Below, piece by piece: positions 38,561-50,582 of a stretch of DNA of 64,000 nucleotides. The position numbers and the translations under genes were made by a program. The stretch covers positions 15,690,350 through 15,754,349 of the forward strand of contig NC_067286.1 of assembly GCF_020740795.1 (NCBI RefSeq), written 5' to 3'. Source of the DNA: Apus apus (Eukaryota; Chordata; Aves; Apodiformes; Apodidae). The first letter of the stretch is position 1; every line of letters starts with the position of its first letter. Below the pieces are notes generated by a model. The model saw nothing but the letters and a program-made list of their open reading frames with translations. It was not told the origin of the DNA and did not search any database.

Positions 38561-40160
38561 CGCAAACAAACAGCTGTGATCATTAAATCACTCACTGAGC
38601 CTCCAAGAATTGTAACACAACCCACCACTCCGTAACTACCCTGTGTATTCTTTCCTATCAAGATACCAAGAGAAGCTCACCAGCATAGCAAAGATGGGCA
38701 TCATTATCGCTGTACTTCCCGAGGACACGATGAATCCTAGGGCACAGGGCATGCAGTGATAAAGTGCTGTGCAAAAGGGGATTTTCACATCAGAGTGGCT
38801 TTATGCAGAAGGTGATATTAAAGTACACTGACACTGAGGACTAGAGAAAATGCCTGCTGCCAGTAGACCCCCAAATACCATAGAAATTCAGCTGGCCAAA
38901 GGTTGAGGCACCCTTTGCCCTCTGTTCTTTTACCAGGTATGCAGAAGAGAGGCCAAGTGAACTTTAACCCCTTTTGTATCATGTGTTCATAAAAATACTC
39001 AGCAGATGCAGGAGCATGTTAGAGTTTCCATCTTTTAAAATGCTGAAAGAACTGTCTGCCAACAAAGGCATTACTTTTCATGTGGAAAACTGAATTATAA
39101 TCTGATGGGAGGCCACAACTACTGAACTGCAAGGATGTCCACTGTATTGCACCATATATGCATTTCACCCAGGCTGACAAAAATAATGATTTTTCATGTG
39201 AATTTTAGTAGAGGCCAATTCACAACTGCTTTCCCAGAACCTCATGAAAAATTACATGTATTCTAATAAGTTCAAATGTTTCACTGCAGGCTTGCTCCGT
39301 TCCATGCTGTTCACTGCTGCAGGCAGGACAGACAGCTAGATGGATTTCCCTTCTGATGAATACATCTCCTCCCATGTCTCATGATAAATAACGACTGAGG
39401 TATGATGGCAAAAAAGCCTGGACTCATCCTATCCAGAAGTACTTTATGGCAGAATTAGAATTGGTTTAGATTCCCGGTGTGGCCAATGTGACACACTCTG
39501 GAGGTCCTTATTTCTACAGGACTTTAGGTGACAGGAGGGTAAACTTGTATGGAATGAGCCCCAGCTGTATGACTGTATAGCTTTGCCTAAACTAATGCAG
39601 GAAAAGATAGAAAATTAGAACACAGAGCTACCTTTGTTAGCTAAGAAAAATGAGTAAATAAAGCATAATCACAAAACAAGTAATGGATATGCCCACCTGC
39701 TTCCTCTTATCCTTCAGACTGGGCATTCCCATCTGACAAAGAATAAAAGATAAGGGAAGAGTTTTCTGAGCTTGGGAATCAGTGGCTCCACTGTCTGCAC
39801 CAGCAAGCAAGGCAGTGCAGTGCAGTGAGGGAGATCTTTGCAGCACAGCAGCTGGTGGGGCAGAGGCATCAGCACCACCACACACCTTTCAAGGTGCATT
39901 TGCTCTGGAAGACCTCCAGTCTGAACCTTTAGACCCCTTAGAGGTGGGAGGGTGCTGAGTGTACTCATTGAGTACACATACAGTTTGGTTTAATTCATAA
40001 CTATCTCATGTTCTGAAACTGCTCGCAACAAAACCAAAATTGTAATGAATGTGGATTGTAAGACGATTGCTTCAAAAGTGCATTCCTGCTCTGAGCTAAG
40101 GCACCAAGGCAACCAGTGAGACACACTGCAGTATCACCATTGATTTTTTAAAAACTGAAG
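38561..40160. other. Intronic, no gene seen
   Basis: No coding signal. It contains a perfect 9-bp-arm palindrome with a 1-nt centre at 39959-39977 (gtgtactca t tgagtacac) and a few copies of 'gcagt' at about 39810-39828. Confidence 0.5.
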
Positions 40161-40164
40161 CCAG

Positions 40165-40700
40165 TGAGGGAAGGGACACCAGAGTGGATGAACATGCCGG
40201 TGTACCCCTTCTCCAGCAGCTAAACTGCAACAAAACCCTCGGCAAAACCGAGAAAGAGAAGCCTAGAGAGAGAGGGGGAGTCCCAGCCCCCTGAGCCGGG
40301 AGAGAGCTCCTGACTCACCTCACTGGGGACAGGGGGTGGTGGCCGGAGCCCCTCCCGTGCCCGAGCAGCCCCAGGAGCAGGAGCAGCAGGCAGGGCTGGC
40401 GCGGCAGTTTGCGCGGCAGGGGCTGCAGGCAGGGCGAGCGGGGCAGAGCGCAGGGCCCCTCTGGGCTCAGGGTAAGAACTCGGCCAGTGGGCATCGACCC
40501 CCAGAAGAGGACCTAGCCACGGTATCCACTCGGGGAGAAACCATTGCCAGGAGGACAGTGGCGACCCAGACAGGGTCCCTCTCACAGACGCCCTGTCCAG
40601 GTCTCTGGCTGCAGAGAAGGCCTGAGCCCGTCACTCCTGTCGGAGGAGAGCAGAGAGAACACCTGCGTCCCCGTGACCAGGTGAATGACTTACTCTGCCT
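40165..40700 (+). promoter_or_regulatory. CpG-rich CR1 5' leader, possible internal promoter
   Basis: This is the most CpG-dense stretch I see in the window (for example 'ggcgcggcagtttgcgcgg', 'gcgagcgggg', 'ccctcggcaaaaccgag'). LINEs carry internal promoters in their 5' UTRs, so this could once have started transcription on the plus strand, antisense to KCNQ1. No activity can be shown from sequence. Confidence 0.35.
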
Positions 40701-41473
40701 GGTGGCTGAGCTGAAAGAGGAGGTGGAAAGATGAAGGAGCATCCAGGAATGTGAAAGAGAGATTGGTTGGTGGAGTTACACCCCACCATCCTTGAGACAA
40801 AGCCTCAAGGTCGAGGCTCCACAAGAAGCAGAGGATCCGCTGCCCTCCTGTCACCAGGCAGAAGTAGGGGACCTGAGGGAAGAGGGGAACTGGAAGCCGG
40901 TCCCTGCAGCAGTAGAACCTCCTCCTGGCCTCCCCAACATTCACACGTGCCCTTGCAGAACAGGGATCTGGCTCTGGAACTGGAAAACCAGGTAACAGAG
41001 GTTACTGACAAAGGCCTATCCAGGGAGCTGCTGAGGCAGTCAGCCCCAGGCATTAGGGCTGCCTCTGTAAGAATAAAAGGAAGGTCACTGCTGTGGGAGA
41101 GTCTCTTTTGAAGGGAACTGAGGGCCCCATATGCCGGCCAGACCCATCCCACAGGGTTTGCTGCCTCCCTGGGGCCCAGGTTAGCAAGGTCTCCAAGAAA
41201 CTCCCAGGGCTGGTGCAGCCCTCTGATTACCACCTGCTAGTGGTCATGCAGGTGGGCACTGGTGAGGTTGCCAAGGCAAGTCCTAGGGCGATGGAAAGGG
41301 ATTTGAGAGAACTGGGCCAAATGCTTGTGGGATCAGGAGCACAGGTGGTCTTCTCCTCAGTTCCCTCAGCGGCAGGGAAAGCTGAAAGGATTAGGAAAGC
41401 ATGGCTGATAAATGAATGGCTTAGAGGCTGGTGCTGTCGGATGAACCTGCGGAGAATAAACAACATGCACTAA
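40336..41473 (+). pseudogene. CR1 ORF1 remnant (coiled coil plus SGNH/esterase-like domain)
   Basis: ORF1 protein is the nucleic-acid-binding partner of CR1 ORF2. The first frame (40336-40734) is Gln/Gly/Arg-rich and ends with VNDLLCLVAELKEEVER, a helical segment; after one in-frame TGA (40732-40734) it continues as SIQECEREIGWW. The frame then shifts to LALELENQVTEVTDKGLSRE (about 40960-41030), and again to 41093-41473, which carries YHLLVVMQVGTGEVA, LRELGQMLVGSGAQVVFSS and INEWLRGWC, the esterase-like domain reported for ORF1 of sauropsid CR1 elements. One stop and at least two frameshifts make it non-functional. It ends at the deletion junction. Confidence 0.85.
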
Positions 41474-41479
41474 TATTGA

Positions 41480-42085
41480 TTATGGGTTGACCTGCTAGAC
41501 AGCAGGAGAAGGACCTTTGGGTCCTGGTGGACAATATCCATGGGACAGCAACATGCCCTTGTGGCCAAGGCAGCTAGTAGTATCCTGGGATGTAATAAGA
41601 ACAGCAGGTCAAGGGAGGTTCTCCTCCCCTTCTACTCTGCCCTAGCAAGACCACATCTGGGATATTGTGTCCAGTTCTGGGCTCCCCAGTTCAAGGGGGA
41701 CAGAGATATGCTGGAAAGAGTCCAACAAAGGGCTACAAGGATAATTAAAGGACTGGATCATCTGTCATATGAGGAAAGGCTGAGAGACCTGGGGCTGTTT
41801 AGTGTTGAGAAAAGAAGGCTGAGAGGGGACCGTAGTAATGTCTATAAATATCTGAGGGGTGGGTGTCAAGAACGGGCCAGTCTCTTTTCAGTGGTGCCCT
41901 GCGATAGGATGAGGGGAAATGGCACCAAGCTACTGCACCAGAAGTTCCACCTCAACACAAAGAAGAACTTATTTACTGTGAGGGTGACAGAGCACTGAAC
42001 AGGCTGCCCAGAGAGGTTGCGGAGTCTCCTTCTCTGGAGAAAGTCAAGACTCGTCTGGACACATTCCTGTGTGATCTGCCCTAGG
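41480..42085 (+). pseudogene. CR1 ORF2 reverse transcriptase C-terminal remnant
   Basis: After the deletion junction the sequence encodes QQHALVAKAASSILGC, LLPFYSALARPHLGYCVQFW, LSYEERLRDLGLFSVEKRRL and LFTVRVTEH over 41540-41998 without a stop. The stop at 41996-41998 comes from loss of one G ('cactgaac' where relatives have 'cactggaac'); the family's next residues (NRLPREV) follow in another frame. The long open stretch suggests a fairly recent copy. Confidence 0.9.
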
Positions 42086-42168
42086 TGTTCCTGCTGCAGC
42101 AGCAGGGTTGGACTTGATGATCTTCAGAGGTCCCTTCCAGCCCCTACGATTCTATGATTCAATGATAA

Positions 42169-45100
42169 TTTAGGGTTCAAATTGACATTATGTTTTGTTA
42201 AAAATGAAAAGCAAACAAAATCCAAATTCTTAATGTACTTAGGAGTGTTTTCATCGCTCATTTAATTGACTTTTACCCTAGAGCTTTTGCAATCCCACTG
42301 CACCAAACTGTGAAGCAGGAGAAAGGATCTTCACTGTAATCAAGTCTGACAAGTTAAATTCTATCAAAATGAGCAAGCAGAATAAAGCTAAACAAGGTTT
42401 AGAACAACTGCATTAACCCAGGATATGATTTAAAAAAAAAAAAAGGACTTAAAAAATATCTTGATAACCATCCATAAAATTATTGGAATAAACAGTGATG
42501 TGTACTGCTAGCAGCTCTCGTTGGGAAGTTTATGTCCCCATGTCACTGTACACTTGATTGCCCATCCCAACATCCCACTGAGTGTGCTGAAAGCAACAGA
42601 AAGACTTTAAAAAAGGATCTGTCTTTCTCAGTTAACAGTATTTTTTTTCTTCCACTCTTTGCTAGTTAGTGTTACAATCCTTGCAGAGTATTAGGCTGTT
42701 GCTAAACATTCCTGAAGCAGAGGGATCACAAAGGACATTTTCTCACACTTGGCTGGAAGACAGCAAGACCTTTCTCTTTGCGTCAGGCCACTGCCACACA
42801 TGTAGTGCAACTGCTTCCCTTTCAGGCTGGGTATTCACCCGGAGCTCCACTTGGGATGCACTTTTAAAGCACTTGCTCTAGTAACACAGAAAATGACTGA
42901 TTGTGCATTGAGCTCTACTTCATGGACTGAAACATCAGAGATACAGATTTTGATCTATAACTTGCTATGCAGCTAAGAGAAAAAGGGGAGGAACTACCAT
43001 GTTCCACAATTGCCTGCAGCCCTAGAGGTAGATGGGGTCTGAGTCCTCACAATAAGTGTTTAGCAGATTGAGGGTGCTGGCTTTGGGAGTGGTTTCTTGC
43101 TGGCATGGGAGCTGGGTGTTGATTCAGTGCTGGCAAAAGCTTTCCTCTGCACCCTCTATCACTCCTGATCATACATAATGATGGCAGAAGGCTTTTCTTC
43201 CGAGCTCATGACAAGAAAGCCTGTGAGGCTTTTCAAGGATCAGAGAAAAAAAAAACAACAAACCACAACCTGATAATGCCTTTGTTTTTTCTAAGGTGGT
43301 CCTCAGCTTCATGTAATCTTTGGGGCATGAATGAGATACCAAGGCCAGCTGGCTGGGAGTTGTGCAGAGTTCCTCAGAGGGAGAGCAGGGAGAGGATGGG
43401 TGGGCATGATGTCGGATGGGAGGTACCCTCACAGCCCATGTCCAAGTGACTCTATTTCCATCCTGTGGTGCTGAAACAAGGAAGCTGCCAGTATGAGTTT
43501 TATATTTGCAGAATTTATGACTTGCATTTTAAATTTAAGGAGGCAACAAAAAAATAAAAACAACCATCCTCCGTGATAAACACAGCAAGTCTCTCCAACA
43601 GCCATCACCTTGTGCTGCCTTAGAGAATATCTGGGCAACTCACTTACATTTACTAGAGCACATAAAAGGTGACTGCAGGGTTGTGTTTGTTACATGCACA
43701 AATAGCACTCCAGAAGCTGTGTTTCTGTGTCCACTGCTGTTGGAACCAGGGAAACTACTTTCTGCAGTGTGTGGTTATCCTCAATAACCAGAAAGACAGA
43801 CTTTGCAATCGCAGAGCTGGACTCAAGAGAAAAATCAGGTGGCAAAATGCTGCCTGAAGGAACAAATTAGCCAACAGAAGAGATTAGTTTTAGTTTCTTC
43901 TACTCAAGTATAACTTTTTCACCAGATGTCTTTATATCTTTGGATGACATCAGAGAGATTAACTGTATCTCAGGTGCAAAATTTCAGTCTAATTTTTTGA
44001 CAAAAAGTTTAATCACTAGATTTTTATAATTAAAAATTGAGGCTTAAAGGGAGAACTCTTAATGATCTGTCAAATTAAGCACCATGGGACATAGCCTTTG
44101 TGTAAATCTTTTGCTTTGGTTGGGTTTGTGGGCTGAGGGTTAGGTGTCCCTCGGTTTCAGTTCAAGGTTTTGACACACGAACCAAGTGGGAGCTGGATTT
44201 TCCTCATGTTGCCATATGAAACCAGAAATCAGCTCCAGTCTGAGTTCAAGGGTGCCCAGTTTTGCTGAGCAGTCTGGAGAACAGTTGCAAAATTTTCCAC
44301 ACACCTGGACTGAGCTTTCAGTCTGTAACAAAGCTGAAAGCTGGCCAAGTTTCTCCTGGCTTTGTTATGGGTTTTTTTTTTTTTTTTTTTTTGCACAGAT
44401 CTATTATTCAACTGAATTTTTTTTTTTTTTTTTTTAACTTAACCATTGGGGGAAAAAGTTTTGGGATGGGGGGAGGAGAGAATGTAAAAGAAACAAAAGC
44501 ACGTGTTTGCCTGTGGCAAGGAGATTCAACCCTACAGCAATCAGTACCACTGCATGCACCAGCAGCTACAAACAGGCTGATAGCTTCAAATGTGGGACAG
44601 TTCATGAGAAGAAAAAAAGGAAAAAAAAGAAGAAAAAAGATAGAAGACAGCATGAGTGCTGTTTGTCTTGGCTGGTTAGCATATAATCCCCACCTGCATT
44701 TGATTCTGCTCAGTCTCCAGACTCCTCCCTCAACTTTGGAGCCATGGCAATACAGGAAGGCAGGAGGGGAAGGGAGAGAACACTGTACTAGCAGCCAGAC
44801 CACTGTTTAACTTCTTCAGCCAAAAAACAAATATGAATATGGAAAGATTTTATGGCAAGATACATCAACAGACTGAAGTGGTTCTGAAAATCCTTCTACA
44901 GTTGTTCATTCAAGGTTTTCAACCTGTGGACATTCCTATGATTAATCCCAGTATTTGTTTTATAGTAGTAATACTAAGTATTTATCAAGTGATGTGAACC
45001 ATAATTTCTGCCATACAGAGCTCTATCTGCTGGAATTATTGTCTGGTCTTCACAATTTGTACTCATATGCAGCCCTCATTGCTTTTTCAGCTTCATTATG

Positions 45101-45514
45101 GTCTGAAAATGAAACACAGAAGGTAATTTCTGTGCTTACCAGCAATGAAGCCTGGGTGCAGTGCACTAGAAATACAGCAGCTTTGAGCTTTTGAAAATGC
45201 ACATAGCAGGCAAAAATTCTGTTGCAAACTGTACTTTCTATGCACAGTAAAAATGAAGTAACTCCTTTATTTACTTAAAAAAAATATTTTCTGTCAGCCT
45301 GCTTTTGCAGATATTCCCCCTCTAAATGCAGAGTAAATTTTAGAGCACTACTGTTGTGCACAGGCCTCAGGGTCTTACAGCAGTGCAAAAGATTAAACTC
45401 ATTTTTTTGCAATAAGAAGTCTTGCAAGCCTAGGTTTATTTTGTTTCCTACCTAAAAAGAAGATATGCAACTGAAGAACAGCAGATTCAACACAGAGCAG
45501 AAACTGAAGATAAG
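42169..45514. other. Intronic, no gene seen; low-complexity tracts
   Basis: No coding signal. Holds twin T runs (T21 at 44372-44392, T19 at 44417-44435) and a purine-rich A/G run at about 44606-44646. The longest open frame here (182 codons, 44262-44810, plus) runs through both T tracts and is best explained by low complexity. Confidence 0.55.
44372..44435. repeat. Twin poly-T tracts T21-N24-T19
   Basis: Two long T homopolymers separated by 24 bp of unique sequence. Confidence 0.95.
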
Positions 45515-45980
45515 TATGCTCTTGTAAGACCTCACCTGGAGTACTGTGTCCAGTTCTGGTGTCCTCAACTCAAGAGGGTCATGGACCTGTTGAAATGAGT
45601 CCAGAGATGGGCCACAAAAATCATCACAAGGCTGGAGACTCTCCTGTGAAGACAGGCTGAAAGAGTTGGGGCTGTTCAGCCTGGAGAAGAAAAGGCTCTG
45701 GGGAGACTTCACAGCAGCCTTCGAGGTCCTGAAAGGGCCCACAGGAAAGCTGTGGAAGGTTTTTTTACAAGAGTGTGTAATGATAGCATGAGGGACAATG
45801 GTCTTAAACTAGAGCAGGGTAGATTTAGATTGGATATTAGGAAGAAGTTCTTTACTATGAGGGTGGTGAAGCACTGGAACAGGTTGCCCAGAGGGGTGGT
45901 GGAGGCCCCATCCCTGGAGACAGTCAAAGTCAAGCTTGATGAGGTTTTGAGCAACCTGATCTAGTTAAAAAGATCCTATG
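45515..45980 (+). mobile_element. CR1 LINE fragment lacking its 3' end
   Basis: Starts with 'gtaagacctcacctggagta' and 'gtgtccagttctgg', passes 'gggctgttcagcctggagaa' and 'gaagttctttactatgaggg', and reads 'gttgcccagaggggtggtgg', then stops at about 45966-45980 in 'gcaacctgatctagttaaaa'. The usual last 60-70 bp ('ggtcccttccaaccc', 'attctatgatt') are missing. The conceptual frame 45752-45964 reads MRVVKHWNRLPRGVVEAPSL. Antisense to KCNQ1. Confidence 0.9.
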
Positions 45981-48884
45981 ACCTCTCCTAAAGCCTTGGG
46001 AATGGTAAACTAGTATCAACTTTTCATCTCACACACAGAAAAAAAAAATAGTTTGTAAAATGCTGCGAAAAACAGAATTAAAAATGTGAAGAACACTATT
46101 TTCATGTGTTACAAGATTTTGTAAAATGCCCACCACTGTAGAACTATGACACCTAAAAGCAATTGCTTAAAAACTGTTGAAAGTAACTAAATATATATTC
46201 TAGTACAACTTTACAGCTACACTGCACATTACATAAATTATTGCTTTTTTTCATTAATTTATTTTGAATTGAGGCATCCTTTAGTGGAAGCTGCAATATT
46301 AAATTAGAAACATTTGAAAATGGGGAAACACAAAATTAAGATAAGTGTTAAATGAAAACAAACATCTAGAAAGAAAGGAAGAAGGCGTTCAACATGCCTT
46401 CCTCCTTCCCATCTCCTCCCCCTCACAGGAACAGGGGAGCGTGCAAATGGAGGGGTTAGGAACCACAAACAATCCTGATCCCTGAGTCATTCCTGAATCT
46501 CACACAGAGGAATGTTGCTGAATATCGCTATAGGTACTGTATTGTTGTCCATAATGTAACAACACTGATTGGGTGACTTTCTACCTAAATACCATGGTCT
46601 GACTTTTTTCCATGTGATTTCAGTCCTCTCCAGCAAATTACCTTCCTGTAGGTATCAACACAGACGTATGTTTTGGAGCTAGTCACACTGATGCTTTTTT
46701 TAGTCAGCAGACAGAATGGGCAGCTAGGTTGTAGTTCATGTAATTTAGTTGAAGTATCTATTTTAGGATGAGATGCATCATGGTCTAGATATGCCTTTTT
46801 CCCTCCCCTGACCATTGAGTCTAGACTTACAGATCAGAGGTCAACAGAGTAAAATATCCTAAGGAGCAAAGATGAATCATTCTCCCCGTGTGTTGAAACC
46901 TTTGCCCTGCTGCAGTGAATAAGCTCTGCCACTGACTCTGATCAGAATCTCACTTACCATTGCTCTGTCTCCCTTTCAGTCACTCTGTCATCTCATGCCA
47001 TAGCAAAGTCAACAGGCCAAGATTCAACAATCTTTTGGGTCTACGGGCATAGCCTTTTCCAGTTTAGAAGCTAATGATCTTGTCCAAAACTTGGTGGGAA
47101 CAGAGATAAGCTGCTAGCAATAACTTGCCTCAGCTAAGGCGGCGGCTCCTACAGACCTGAAGCTCAAAGAAAGGCAAGAATAGGGAGTCAGTGCCTTGGT
47201 TCCCAACAGCAATAATCTGGACCTATACACTTCAGATGGAACTGCACAGCCAAGAAGCTTGCAGTGCTCATCCATTTCCTTCCCCATCACAGGAACATGC
47301 ATCAACACAACTTTCTAAGATCTACAAGAATCTGGCTTTTGCTAGTTCTTTAACTGGCGTAACTTAAACCCAGCAGTGAAAGAAACAAACAGGGACTTCC
47401 ACAGCAGGGCCATTTTTTGTGACACCCTTCCAAAAATCTATGAAGACATACACATTTTTCTCAAATCAAAAATACCTTTTCTTATTCTCGCCAAATTTTA
47501 TCATCAAAGCTTAAGTGAATGGGGTTGAACATAAGAAAGTTTGGAAGACTGGTGTCTAAGGAAAAAAACCTAAAGAGAGTCAGGAAAACAGTTTTCTAAT
47601 GAGAAAGTTTGACACTATTCAGGAAAGAGAAGCTACGGGATTCCAATAATAGGCCATTTGCAAACAAAATTTCATTGACTTTCACTCTTTTAATTATGCT
47701 TCAAATTGCCCTGGATGTTGCCAGAAGGAGTCTTAGAAGTAGAATAAATGATGATAACAACAACACTAGTTTGGTTTTGTGGTGCCTCCATAACTGGGTG
47801 GCACCTAAATAAAAGCACCTAAAGTGCCAGAAGCCAATTTGCGGTTTGGTTTTGGATTCCATTTACAATTCGGTTTGGCTTTCAAACAGATCTCAGCATG
47901 ATTGGGGTAGGGTGTGAGAACACTGAGCTCTCTTATCTCTGTGGGGTGGGCAAGGTTTATATTTCACCATTGCTTTGATGCATGGTTAGCCTCTTGTTTT
48001 GGTTATTAAATTCAACCAAGATTATGGAACTGCTGCTTGCTCAAAGTACTGCTAGAGTAGTGATGCTCAACATATGTGTACCCAGGACTGTTAAGATGTG
48101 ACTGCAGAATCAGGCCCAGAATCTGGGCAGCCTTTAAGTACATACAGAACAGATTATGTGGTACTTACTATAATGTAAGACCAATAGCTTAAGTAAAGAG
48201 CTGACTGTCTTAACAAGGTGATCCAGGAGGAGCCAATCCAAAATGCCATTTTAAGTCTTCCACAACATAGTAGTTTCAGTGCTCAGCTTTCTATCAAGAA
48301 TTTGCAGGTAATGGAATCAGGGGAAAGTACTGACAATGATATGAGCATTTCAGCTTATATGCATTTCTAAAAGGCTTAAATATGGAAAATGAAATCTAGA
48401 ATGGTGTAATAGACAGAGGTCAGTGTTTTTGGCAATGTTTAAAATATTAATAAGATCCTTACGATTTATGAAATCACTTAAGATGATTGGAGTATGAAAA
48501 GTGACATGATAACAACATGCCTGGTTCTAGGCTTTCTTTATGCTGGGAGGCATACCTGTAGGGGCACACAGCAACTTTCTAAAAATGTAACTAGGTCAGG
48601 TTACACAACTCTCAGAAGAGAAGAGGAAGTGGTTATTGTATATTGTGTTTAGATCTGCTCTATTTGTCTTTGTGCTATACCTTTTGTCTTGCTACTTAAA
48701 CTGAGTAAATGAGGTCTGCCCCGCCCAAGTACAGTGGTAAGAGCTTGGCCAGACCCCGAACCTTGATACATTTGTTTGATTTTAAAATACATGTGTGTAT
48801 ATATATGTGACAGTGCATCATTTATATGTTTTTTACACATGCACACATGTAACTTAGTGAACATTCATGGTCTGAAGTTTTCCA
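45981..48884. other. Intronic, no gene seen
   Basis: AT-rich, no coding signal, no clear transposon. Some C/T-rich sequence at about 46395-46430. Confidence 0.5.
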
Positions 48885-49250
48885 GGTACCTTTTTTATAA
48901 ATATCTTAAGGACTATCACAGAGTTTTAGAAGAAATCATGTTTCAAAGTAGGATCACAAAGGCTATTAAGGGAGAGAGAATGCATCCTGTGATAGGAAAA
49001 TGGGAGATGTTGGATTGTTCAGCCTCATAAAGCAAAGGCAGAGAAAAGATACCATTGTCCTATATAATTATGTCTGAAGAGCATAAATCAAACTGCAACA
49101 GACTGGTAATGAACAAATGCTAGAAAAAGGTTTTTAGCTGTCCGAAGAGTGAAATTCTTTAAGCTGCTTCCACATGAGGTTTGTGGTGACAGGATGCCTA
49201 AATGGCTTTCAGATGGATTTTGAAGGGGTTGGGGAAGGGACCGATTAATT
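48885..49250 (+). mobile_element. Ancient L3/CR1-type LINE remnant
   Basis: Blocks in order: 'ataaatatcttaaggactat', 'gttggattgttcagcctcat', 'tagctgtccgaagagtgaaa' and 'ttccacatgaggtttgtggt', ending in 'ggatgcctaaatgg'. They follow the 3' half of old CR1/L3 elements ('aagtatctgaaggac', 'ttgttcagcctggagaa', 'agctgtccaaaagtggaatg', 'ctcgggaggtagtggg'). Clearly more worn than the other CR1 copies. Only the part from about 48995 is reasonably firm. Confidence 0.5.
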
Positions 49251-50562
49251 TATAGAGAAAAATTCCAGGAAAATACCAGTGTATTAGTACATACAAGGGA
49301 CTTTGAAAGGGGAATGTATCTGTTTGTAGTGTATTTATACCAAATTAACTTCAAGTTTTCATACCTTCTGGTGGCTAGGAAGACCCTTGTTTCTGATATA
49401 TTCCATCCTCTGCTGAACAACTGGAGACTGGCAGTAAGAGATGCAGGCACACTCACACTTCATATCATTACATTCCCTTCAGTGTCTAGTTGGCACATCT
49501 TACTGGCACTCATCAAACAGTACAGATTTTTCCTTCAGGTCATACTGGCAGGTACCCTGCTGGGTTTCCCTCTTTCCTCAGACGCAAAGGTTCTTAGTGA
49601 GCTTTTTTGTCACCTGGGAGTTGTATTTCACACACAATCTCATTTTGCAATGCCCTTGTTCTCTATGGTTATGTTTCTATGGCACATTATAGCATGGCTT
49701 TTGACCTTTCACTGTAAATCTGTATCTTTAGAGGCTAATAAGTATTTTGTGTGCTGTGATTACAGGAATGGAAGGTCTATGCACTCCTGAACTGGGCACC
49801 TCTCTCATGGTTGCAGCCATGGGAGATTAGCCTCAGAGGCAGAAGGTGATTCTTTCCAGACCGGTGTTCCTGAATACCATTAAAACTATTATAAAAGACC
49901 TGTGTATCCATGAACACAGACACTGGAAAAAAGTCTACACAAAAATCTTTTTGGCTTGAGTGGCATTCAGTAATTGCATTTGAGAAAACAGCTGAAAACA
50001 GGTTTAGCATGAATTCATCTGAATTAAGTAGAACATCCAGTTCCTTCCTCATCTTGGCCCTTCTGAGGGTAATTTTCATCCCAGACATTTCAGGGTCACA
50101 GCTTTGAAATGCACACACAGGGATACAAACCAGACAGTTATCTGGTAGGCAAGACATACAACAATGGTGATGGTGGTAGAAAGTAGAAAAGGGAAAGAGA
50201 AGTCTGACTTGGGAAAAGAAGGCTCTGAGGTTGGAATTGCTGTACCCTGAGGAATGGAACGGCCAGGAGGACCCTAACATTTTGTGATGTTCCTCCACTA
50301 TGAAAATACACTTTCTGGATCTTCAAATAACCAGAGAAGCTGCAGCTTTTTTATTTTCAGAGATATGCTTTGAAACAGGTATGCTTCATTTTAGTGTTAG
50401 GAGAAAGCAACAAAGATCTTCCTACCAACACATGAAAAATCACCCAAAATGAAGATCAGAACTCAAGACTTTTCTCTCTGTCTCCTATTATTTCCCATAT
50501 TTACTCCTCTAGAGGACACTGTTGCATAAGAGCAGATAAACAGTAAATGTTAAAAACCACCT

Positions 50563-50582
50563 TTTTTATTATTATTATTATT
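50563..50582. repeat. (ATT)n microsatellite
   Basis: A T run then about five ATT units. Confidence 0.85.

Larger units (their letters stand above)
40165..42168 (+). mobile_element. CR1 LINE with 5' region and ORF1, internally deleted
   Basis: An unusual copy because most CR1 insertions are 5' truncated. It opens with a GC- and CpG-rich leader (about 40165-40335), continues through ORF1 (40336-41473), then at about 41448-41470 changes abruptly to the end of ORF2 ('aacaacatgcac', the same motif as at 7091 in the other copy). It runs to a normal CR1 3' end at 42120-42168 ('gatcttcagaggtcccttcc', 'gattctatgattcaatgat'). Endonuclease and most of the reverse transcriptase are gone. The exact 5' boundary is estimated from the base-composition change. 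It is antisense to KCNQ1. Confidence 0.9.

Noticed and set aside
40220..41233. Several minus-strand open frames of 84-142 codons
   Set aside because: Antisense shadows of the GC-rich CR1 ORF1 region, where stop codons are rare.
44262..44810. 182-codon open frame on the plus strand
   Set aside because: It reads through both T homopolymers as poly-Phe; the length comes from low complexity.
48255..48275. 'gtcttccac', similar to the reverse complement of the helix D end
   Set aside because: The neighbouring codons do not match KCNQ1 and no donor is present.
49314..49790. 158-codon hydrophobic open frame on the plus strand
   Set aside because: AT-rich sequence gives hydrophobic chance translations; no family signature, and it abuts an old LINE remnant.
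49777..50298. 173-codon open frame on the minus strand
   Set aside because: No recognisable motif, a His/Cys-rich odd composition, no splice or promoter context, and about one frame of this length is expected by chance in the window.
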